Positions 7,205-14,034 of a stretch of DNA of 15,193 bases are shown here, one piece after another. The DNA comes from Cyclostephanos tholiformis (Eukaryota; Bacillariophyta; Thalassiosirophyceae; Thalassiosirales; Thalassiosiraceae). The notes below the pieces were generated by a model. That model searched no databases. It was not told the origin of the DNA and was given only the letters and a program-made list of their open reading frames with translations. Location of the stretch: assembly GCA_036939975.1 (NCBI GenBank), contig JALLPB010000535.1, forward strand, positions 1-15,193. Direction: 5' to 3'. Within the stretch, counting starts at the first letter, position 1; each line of letters opens with the position of its first letter. A program made the position numbers and the translations under genes.

Positions 7205-9595
7205 ATGCCATCATCCAACAATAACAAGGTCAGGAACATCCTCTCCGGATGCGAAGATCTATTGAACGACTTCTCCCTACCCGAGGAACACAGTCAGCAT
7301 CGATTCGTTAGCATCGACCTCGGGAATAATGGAAATTCGTCGGTAACGTCGTCACCGACGATCACGCCCGGTACCAACATGGCCACGAACACGCCGGGGG
7401 GGGGTAATTCCACCCAAACGACTCGGACGAAGCACGTACAAACGAAGCGAGCGTGGGAACGAGCCATCGACAAGTACGTCGCCAGCGTATTGGACGACGA
7501 AAGGGCCGGGGGGTCGTCGTCGTCGTCGACGACGACGACGTCGACGACGACGAGTAAGGGTGGTTTGGATTCCACGGGAAAATCGACCAGATCCGCCGCC
7601 ACCGCCAGATCGATGAATCGTCGCGTGCATCCGGACAATCACCTGCTCGATGCCCTTCGCGCGGAAACGGCATCCGTCACGTCGATACCTCGAGTGACAA
7701 TCGACGGGCATTTCGTCGACGACGATTCGAGCTTCGAACCGATGGATCCGTTCGGATTCGACGGCGGAGAGAGGGTAGCCGCCGGCGTGCAAAGTGGCAA
7801 ACAACGCTCGGACGGTCGTTCGTCGAGGACGATACGCAGGATCGGGCAATACCTGAGGGAGGAGTGGAAACCGATTGCGTTGATCGCGTTGGTCGTACTC
7901 GTGACCATCATCATCTCGGCGACGATGAACGGCGACTCGTCCTCGATAAGCGGCGGCAATGGCAACGGCGGCATGCCCGAAAATTCGGCGTACGCCGCCG
8001 TCGACGACGCGGCGAATGGCATCGCTCCATCGGATCCACCGACGCATGCACCGGGGGGAGCCATCGTCGTCGATGTCGGCGGCATCGTCACGGATCAAAC
8101 GCTCGACGGGTCCGATCCTCCGACTTACATGCCCAGCACGAGCACGACGAATATGATCGTCGTCCCGACGTATTCTCCCACCTTGGACGAGACGGCCGAC
8201 CCCTCCGTATCCCCCCCCAGCGTCGTAAGCCCCACCCTGGGAGGGACGGCCGACCCCTCCGCATCCCCCAGCGTCGTAAGCGCGATAGTGCCACCCACGT
8301 CGATGCCTGGAACCGGCGTGCCCACCATGCCCGCCGATTACGAAGAAATGAAGGGCGCGGCCATGTACGTTTCCGGCGGCGTGGGCTTCGATGACGCGTC
8401 GAGTCCTCAGAGTTTGGCCTTCGATTGGCTGTACAACGAGGGCAATCCGTCCACGAACTTACTCGAATTCTTCGAACAGTACGCCGTGGCCGTGCTGTAC
8501 TTTAGCCTGACGCGCGCGCGGACCGCATATGCGGGGGGTAACGGCGATGCCGTCTTCGACGAGTGGATCGATACGAGGGAGGTATGCGGTTGGCAGGGCG
8601 TGAGGTGCGCGTTCAACTACACGTCGGAGATGGTACATGTCACGGACATCATGCTGTCGAACAAAAACCTGACGGGTACCATCCCGAACGAGATCGCATT
8701 CCTCCCGAGGGTGAAGAGGTTGGATCTGAGCGACAACGAGGTTACGGGGACGGTGCCCGATGGCGTATATGGAATGAAGAGGCTGAGGTGAGATTGACCG
8801 CGTATCGCTGTTCTGGAGGGAGATATCATTCAGTAGTAGTGTCGCACAATGACACCACTTTTTGCTTTCTCGTCGTATATTATCTTCATATTATGAATTT
8901 ATCAGACATCTCTACTTGAACAACAACAAGCTGGGGGGGACCATACCACCGACAATCGATAACCTGAATCTGGCGGAACAAATATACCTCGGTCAGAACA
9001 GCTTCAACGGCACCCTCCCCCCCAACATCGGCACGAACAGGCCGAACAAGTGGAGATTTTTCAGCGTCTACGATAATCAGCTGACCGGCCCGATACCCGA
9101 GGGAATGCGCCTAAACGAGGTGTTCATGCTCGACCTGTCGAGGAATGAGTTTTACGGCACGATCCCGAACGACATATCGCATCAGAACTACACCACGTTG
9201 CGGTTGCTGTATCTGGATCATAACAAGTTGACGGGGACGATACCCGGCGCGTTGATGCAAATTCAAAAGTTGAAAGGGCTGTTCCTCAATGACAATCGTA
9301 AGTTGGTAGGCTTGAAATGCCATCGAACGATCCTCGCTTTGGGCACGTATCTAATCGCAATGCTTTTTGATCAACCCTCTTAGGCCTCGAGGGCGCGATC
9401 CCTTACGATATCGTCGAGGAACAGAAGGTCAATTTGTTAACAATACGTGTCCAGAATAATCAACTGACATTGCCCGTGGCCTCGGACATATGCGATTTGG
9501 ACGTAAACGAGGGGGAGTACGAGTTGGTTGAATTGGGCGTGGACTGCGAAATTTGCCCTAGCGATTGTGGGTTGTGTGCAGGCAGATGCTATTGA
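7205..9595 (+). CDS. Membrane-anchored leucine-rich-repeat protein, three exons
   Basis: Exon 1 is 7205-8787, exon 2 is 8906-9297 and exon 3 is 9384-9595. The introns are 8788-8905 (GAG|GTGAGA...TTATCAG) and 9298-9383 (ATC|GTAAGT...CTCTTAG). The joined frame is 728 residues. Splicing restores the LRR register exactly: MKRLR/HLYLNNNKLGGTIPP and LFLNDNR/LEGAIPYDI. Residues 1-220 are polar, with Ser/Thr tracts and no signal peptide. Residues about 223-241 (PIALIALVVLVTIIISATM) form one membrane helix. Then come a Pro/Thr/Ser stalk (PPTYMPST, VPTYSPT, a duplicated DPS-SP-SVVSPT unit), an LRRNT-like cap (VCGWQGVRC), about six plant-type LRRs (LSNKNLTGTIPNEI, LSDNEVTGTVPDGV, LGQNSFNGTLPPNI) and a Cys-rich end (DCEICPSDCGLCAGRCY). 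Topology is probably N-terminus inside and LRR outside. Such proteins are numerous in diatoms; the ligand is unknown. No kinase domain is present. Confidence 0.9.
7513..7553. repeat. (GTC)n/(GAC)n inverted trinucleotide tract in LRR exon 1
   Basis: GTC repeats switch to GAC repeats, then GTC and GAC again, giving self-complementary arms. The tract encodes the Ser/Thr run SSSSSTTTTSTTT in the cytoplasmic part of the LRR protein. A similar inverted tract lies at about 218-255 in gene 1. Confidence 0.75.
8174..8280 (+). repeat. Tandem duplication of stalk unit in LRR gene
   Basis: Two head-to-tail units of about 54 and 51 bases encode SPTLDETADPSVSPPSVV and SPTLGGTADPSASPSVV, extending the extracellular Pro/Ser stalk. 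The shared core ACGGCCGACCCCTCCG and the end AGCGTCGTAAG are identical, which indicates slippage or unequal exchange. Confidence 0.85.
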
Positions 9596-10162
9596 TAATG
9601 AGGTAGTGGTTCATACAAGACTCCAAGACCGTCGATGATTGGAATGATATTATTTTCATGAATGAATTTGACCGAGATAATGTAAATTAATATTCACAAA
9701 TTTAACGACAGAGGTCGTTGAGATGGCACTGTTGGAGATGGTGATGAGGATTTCTCATACACGCGATAGAAAAATATCCGACCCGATAAGATCATCTAAT
9801 GACAGACGTCGTGAAAAATACCACCATGGATGAAATTTTTATCTTTCGTAAATGCGACCACAAGTTGTACCTCGCTAGTCAAATCGAGGCGGGATGGTCA
9901 TGGTCCTTTCCCTCGCGTAATGAGCGCGTGCGATCGAAACGTTATCACGGTCATCCCGAAACGAGGGGGACACGAATAATGTGTCGTCGTACGGACGGGC
10001 GGGGGTAGATTAGGCAGAGTGATATTATGGACAACCAACGGCCCTCGCTTCGCCTTACACAATATCGGTGGTTTTCGCGCCATCCGAGTTCCCCCCTCAA
10101 CCCCCCCCCCCCTCGCCGCCGCCGCCGCCACGTTATCGCCACCACCCCAGTTTTCCCGCGCG
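9596..10162. other. Convergent intergenic region, LRR and TMEM128-like genes
   Basis: These 567 bases are the 3' flanks of both genes. The left half is AT-rich and the right half is GC-rich with C runs (10097-10113) and CCGCCG repeats. Open frames on both strands have no conserved features. No RNA gene was seen. Confidence 0.55.
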
Positions 10163-11169
10163 TCACGCGTCGTCAATTCGGATACAAAATGCCGGCACGA
10201 AATGCAGACCGTAGAAAAAGCCCAATCCCACCGCTCCCAATATGAAAGGACTTAGGAATCCCCAAACGGGATAACACGCCCTGCAGAGTAGGTACGATCC
10301 GACGATGCCGAAAATCGTCATCGTCGACAATACGTTCGGGCAGTACGCTCGCCAGAATTCCGGCGACGACGCGCTCGTGCGACGACGACGACGATTACGA
10401 CGTTTTTCGTCGATGTCGATGTCGATGTCGTCGATGTCGTCGTCGTCGGACGGTATCGGGAACCTGCACGGGAGGTAGACGATCAGGTACAGCGTCAATA
10501 CGACGTTCGCGACGTACAGGGATATTGCGACGCACAGGCTGGGGCGATATATCCGCTCGTCGTTACATATCGTGGCGAACAAACGTGTGTATTTTGCCAA
10601 TGACAGGGATGACACGACCCAGACGACTATTGTCGGGGGGAGGGGGTGGTTGGGTGGGTGGGTGGGTGGGGAATTGTTATGGTTAATGACACGTGTAGAT
10701 TATACAATAGGAAGAACGAGGATGCGAGACGGTGGACGGATGACGGGGGGGGAGGGCGGATGGGGTTAGATAATATAAGATATATATTATATAATTCAGC
10801 AATGCGAGATAGAGAAAGTGGCCAAAATCCTCCTCCTCGTATTTTTGCACGCGCCCAATCGACGGAACACGACTATATGATGGACGGAAGTAATGATGAC
10901 ATCGGGGGGTATTTATTTTGGAGGAAACGAGGAAAAAAACAAGATCAGGAAAAAAATTAAAAAAAAAATTAATAATAATACTCACGGGCGTGAAGCTTGT
11001 TCGATATGCGTTCCGATCGAGACGACGACGAACGACGCGATGACGAGAACGACGGGGTGATAATGGTGCGCAAATTCCCGACGTCATCGTCGCCGTCCAT
11101 GCCGGCGGACGTCGTCCGATCGGCCTCGTTCTGCGAAACCCGGCGATAATTGCCCTGACGAGTCGTCAT
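10163..11169 (-). CDS. TMEM128-like four-helix membrane protein, two exons
   Basis: Exon 1 is 11169-10986 and begins MTTRQGNYRRVSQNEADR. The intron is 10985-10627 (359 bases), with donor GCCC|GTGAGT and acceptor ACAATAG. Exon 2 is 10626-10163, ending TGA. The joined length is 215 residues with the split codon C|TC restored. Residues 1-60 are polar and Ser-rich. Hydrophobic helices lie at about 62-80 (LVWVVSSLSLAKYTRLFATI), 91-113, 159-178 and 182-204. Spacing and motifs follow TMEM128: a helix pair ending in IVYL, then a Trp before P..L.T, then PVWGFLSPFILG matching the HVWSFFTPLLL region. The family is an uncharacterised eukaryotic membrane protein, thought to be in internal membranes. An acidic then Arg-rich linker (DDDDIDDIDIDIDEKRRNRRRRR, about residues 121-143) is inserted between helices 2 and 3. 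It shares a divergent promoter region with ARP1. Confidence 0.75.
10635..10671 (+). repeat. G-quadruplex-type G tract in TMEM128-like intron (C-rich on sense strand)
   Basis: GGGGGG-A-GGGGG is followed by (GGGT)n-GGGG on the plus strand. On the transcribed minus strand it is a C-rich tract directly upstream of the exon 2 acceptor (10627). It could act as the polypyrimidine tract while the template strand can form a four-tetrad-capable G4. Confidence 0.7.
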
Positions 11170-11625
11170 GATGGCGGATGGCGCGCGCGAGTTGAAAACG
11201 GAGGAGGATAGAGGGAGAGATAAATAATTATAACAAATTAATACAGGTGGTAGACTCACACTCGTACATGCAAGTAAGAGTAGTATGTACGTAGAATATT
11301 GATATTTACACGGCCAGACGACCTCTCTACCTCCTACTACATTTTACAAATCAATCTTTTTTTCCCACGGTGGTAGAGGTGATATATTTTATTATTTCCT
11401 TCGTTAATTCCTACAGAGATCCCTCAAAGTTTGAATCTTTCCGTTTATGCGTCAAAGCTCACTTGGGAATGAAGAGACAATATCCACTCTACTGGCATGG
11501 GAAAAAACGATTGATTTGGAAACTGTAGTATGATGTACCTACCCCGGTGGATTCATATTAATTATTTTATGACGGTAGGTACGTGTGAAATGATAAATAA
11601 TAAGTTGTTACGCTCTCAAGATAAG
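11170..11625. promoter_or_regulatory. Divergent promoter region, TMEM128-like gene and ARP1
   Basis: These 456 bases lie between outward-facing ATGs (11169 on -, 11626 on +). The region is more AT-rich than the flanking exons and contains GATATATTTTATTATTT (about 11381-11397). No specific element could be assigned. The ARP1 frame is open upstream to an ATG at 11530, but that extension is not conserved in ARP1. Confidence 0.5.
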
Positions 11626-13451
11626 ATGAGCACGGACAGCGGCCCCACCTCCGCCATCGGCGGCATATCCACATCGGCATCCGTTTCGGCAGCCGCCGGC
11701 ATGTTCAACCAGCCCATCGTGATCGATTGCGGAAGCGCCACGATGAAGGCCGGCTTCGCGGGTGGTACCAAGCCCAAGGTGACACGACATGATGTCTCTC
11801 TATTAGAGCGGGAGTGGGCGACGACTTTCTCTCTCTCCATCTCCTCCTCCCTTCCTCTCATTTCCATTCTTTTACTTCTCTTCTCTTCTCTTCTCTCTCT
11901 CTCTCTCTCTCTCTCGCTCTCTCTCTTCATTTATGCATATATATGTATATATATTATCCATCATCGTCCTCCTCCCAACGAAAAATAAAAAAAAGGTACT
12001 AATCGGAACGAAGGTGGGACGAACGAAGCATCAGCGCGTAATGCCCGGCGGCGCCCTCGAGGGGGAGGAGCATCGCGTAACGACCTCCTCCTCCTCCTCC
12101 GGGGGGGGGGGGGGGGGGAGTCCCCGAATCGCGTCGTACTTCGTCGGGCGTAAATTGGACGAACATCGCGGCGCGTTCCTGCTGGAACGTCCCATGGTTC
12201 GCGGGCGCGTCGTGGACGGGGGATGGGATGCCATGGAGTTGCTCTGGGAGGTGAGTTCCCGTTCCGCGAAAAAAAAAAAAANCGTCTAGGCGCGCGGTAT
12301 GGAGTTCCTCGGACCAGTCGTGCCCTCTCACTAAACGAGCCGGCCGTCGCATCGTTCTTCGTCCTCCCCCTCCCACGTGTTTCGGTCGATTGCGTCATCT
12401 CGTGCCTCGTGCGCATCGAACCGCTGCCAACGAACGATGACCCTTTCGACGCGTCCCACCCACGCGAATATTGCGTTCGATCCATCGTATATATCCCCCC
12501 CCCCCCCCCCCCCCCCCCCCTCCTCCTCCTCCTCCGGGCACAAACGAAAAACGAAAGCACATATACTCCAAATCCAACCTAAATGCGAAATTCGACGAGC
12601 ATCCCGTGCTGCTAACGGAACCGCCGCACAATCCAACGTCGCATCGAGAGCGGCTCGCCGAGATTTTCTTCGAAACCTTCCGATCGCCCGCGCTCTTCCT
12701 GGCGCCGCCCGCGGTCCTCGGCCTGTACGCTTCCGGACGTACCACCGGCGTGGTCCTGGACGTGGGCGAGGGGGTGACGCACTGCATCCCCGTTTACGAG
12801 GGGTACGCCCTGCCCCATTCGATCGTTAGGAGCGACCTGGCGGGCATCGACGTCACGGATCGATTGCGACTGCTGTTGCGCAGGGGCGGAATGGCGTTCT
12901 CTACCACCGCGGAATCGGACTTTTGTTCCGTCATGAAGGAGGAGGTATGCTACGTGACGAACGTCCCGTCCGGACACGAGGGCGATTTTTTCATCGACGA
13001 GAGGACGACCGGCGCCGGCGACGATCCGTCGAAGGCGAAATATCAATTGCCCGATGGACAGGTCATCGACCTATCGTACGAACGCCATCGATCGTCGGAG
13101 GTGTTATTTCAACCATCCCTTATCGGTTCTGAGGAACGTCCGATCCACGACGTGCTACTTACGTCCATCCTCCAATCGGACATGGATTTGCGTCCCACGT
13201 TATTCTCCAACATCATCCTCTCCGGGGGATCGACTCTACTTCCTGGATTGGGCGATAGGCTGCTGTATGAGGTGCGATTGCGTGCGCCGGAGAGGACTAA
13301 GATACGAATTTCCGCACCCCCGGAGCGGAGAGAGAGCTCGTGGGTTGGGGGGAGCATCCTGGCAAGTTTGACAACGTTTAAGAACATGTGGGTAGGACGA
13401 AACGAGTATGAAGAATACGGGAGTTCGGTATTGTATCGAGGGTCTTTGTAA
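11626..13451 (+). CDS. Actin-related protein 1 (ARP1/centractin), three exons, altered ATP site
   Basis: Exons are 11626-11778, 11996-12250 and 12558-13451, all joined in phase 0 (433 residues). Introns are AAG|GTGACA...AAAAAG (217 bases) and GAG|GTGAGT...CGAAAG (307 bases, containing an N at 12282). ARP1 forms the short actin-like filament of dynactin, the dynein activator. Diagnostic ARP1 sequence runs throughout: MFNQPIVIDCGS, KHQRVMPGGALEG, HIYSKSNL, DEHPVLLTEPPHNP, LFSNIILSGGSTLLPGLGDR, KIRISAPPER, WVGGSILASL, FKNMWVGRNEYEEYG. The ATG at 11626 is preferred over the one at 11530 because ARP1 normally has a short N-terminus. Three oddities stand out. The phosphate loop reads DCGSATMKAGFAG instead of DNGSG. 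The position of actin Gln137 is Pro187 (LAPPAVLGLYASG). The second loop reads DVGEG instead of DSGDG. About 20 extra residues (Ser/Gly run encoded by 18 G at 12101-12118) sit beside the D-loop. Despite these changes the fold-defining core is intact. Confidence 0.93.
11825..11928 (+). repeat. CT-rich microsatellite in ARP1 intron 1
   Basis: About 100 bases are almost purely pyrimidine, ending in a long CT repeat, within intron 11779-11995. TA-rich sequence (TATGCATATATATGTATATA) and an A-rich acceptor follow. Confidence 0.8.
12101..12118 (+). repeat. 18-G run inside ARP1 exon 2
   Basis: The run encodes six glycines between a Ser run (TCC repeats) and SPRIASYF. It is in frame with both phase-0 splice junctions, so 18 (or any multiple of 3) is required. 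Confidence 0.85.
12282..12282. other. Ambiguous base (N) in ARP1 intron 2
   Basis: The N follows a poly-A run (about 12269-12281) just after the donor at 12251. It does not affect the coding sequence. Confidence 0.7.
12495..12535 (+). repeat. Poly-C plus (TCC)n tract in ARP1 intron 2
   Basis: A run of 26 C is followed by five TCC units, ending about 20 bases before the acceptor at 12557. It occupies the polypyrimidine-tract position. Confidence 0.85.
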
Positions 13452-14014
13452 TAATGGTCGTTATGGGAAGTTTATTCAATACATTTCACGGCAATCTCTT
13501 TGAAGCAAGAAACTGAGATGAGATTCCAGTGATATGTTTGCCAAGAAAAGAACAGACAAGCGTTCAGTTTTCACGGCAGATTCATGAGTGTGACCAATCT
13601 TACCATTGGCTTGGATACTTCTTAGACAACTCTAACAAAACTATATGGTGAACAGCAGGCTTATTTACATGGTCATCATTCCTTTCTCTGTCTCTTTTCA
13701 GATCATGTTTAATAGTTCTGGCAATGACCACAGCCTCCCAGATATTGCACCCGATTTGCGCTTGAGAATATATGCGCATTGGTAAGAGTTTCACTACATG
13801 GTACAAAAGCAAAAACAATACGACCTCATTTTGGATATTGGCCGAGGTAACTGAGGGCCAAGGTGATAGGAGCACTCCTTCTATGGCAACGTCCCGGAAG
13901 AGGGTGACATCGTCCATTTGTGTCAACGCGCTCTCACTCGACACATCATTGCGGAAGAAATGCTAGATCAAGAAGAACGTCGTATGATGGGTGTATGTCT
14001 TCATATTTCGCACA
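13452..14014. other. Convergent, compositionally distinct region between ARP1 and nucleotidase-family gene
   Basis: This stretch lacks the CGA/CGTCG trinucleotide texture of the rest and is richer in A and T. It contains a coding-like but broken plus-strand frame (described separately), and its antisense is open from 13944 to 13600 with no ATG at the left end of the frame. No terminal repeats or transposase motifs were recognised. Confidence 0.5.
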
Positions 14015-14034
14015 CTAATCCTCCCGAAGCTTAA
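13705..14034 (+). pseudogene. Possible decayed gene fragment with four in-frame stops
   Basis: One frame from ATG 13705 to TAA 14032 reads like protein at both ends but has stops at 13783 (TAA), 13852 (TGA), 13864 (TGA) and 13867 (TAG). Its left part contains SLPDIAPDLRLRIYAHW. Its right part contains FYGNVPEEGDIVHLCQRALT and AEEMLDQEERRMMGVCLHIS. A strong acceptor-like tract (TTCCTTTCTCTGTCTCTTTTCAG) ends at 13700, and GTAAGA at 13782 resembles a donor, so an exon remnant at 13701-13781 is possible. I could not find splices that keep the right part in frame. The Lr/Ir pattern vaguely recalls the C-linker of cyclic-nucleotide-gated channels, which is a weak guess. The right end overlaps the nucleotidase-family stop region by 20 bases. 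Alternatively the antisense open frame (13944-13600) is the real gene. Confidence 0.35.

Noticed and set aside
7352..8098. 248-codon open frame on the minus strand
   Set aside because: It is antisense to exon 1 of the LRR gene, Arg-rich and low complexity, and caused by codon bias on the other strand.
8862..9383. Middle LRR frame as a separate gene
   Set aside because: It is exon 2 of the LRR gene; flanking GTGAGA/CAG and GTAAGT/TAG signals restore the LRR register on both sides.
9799..10008. 69-codon plus-strand frame between the LRR and TMEM128-like genes
   Set aside because: It starts ATGACAGACGTC but has no conserved or domain-like sequence and sits in a convergent 3' flank.
10151..10161. 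TTTTCCCGCGC as an E2F site
   Set aside because: It lies at the 3' end of the TMEM128-like gene in a convergent region, not near any start codon.
11530..11625. Upstream ATG at 11530 as the ARP1 start
   Set aside because: It would add 32 unconserved residues; ARP1 proteins have short N-termini and the ATG at 11626 fits better.
13600..13944. 115-codon open frame on the minus strand
   Set aside because: It has no ATG at its left end, no recognised motif, and its codons are in register with the plus-strand frame that looks more protein-like. Not fully excluded; mentioned under the island finding.
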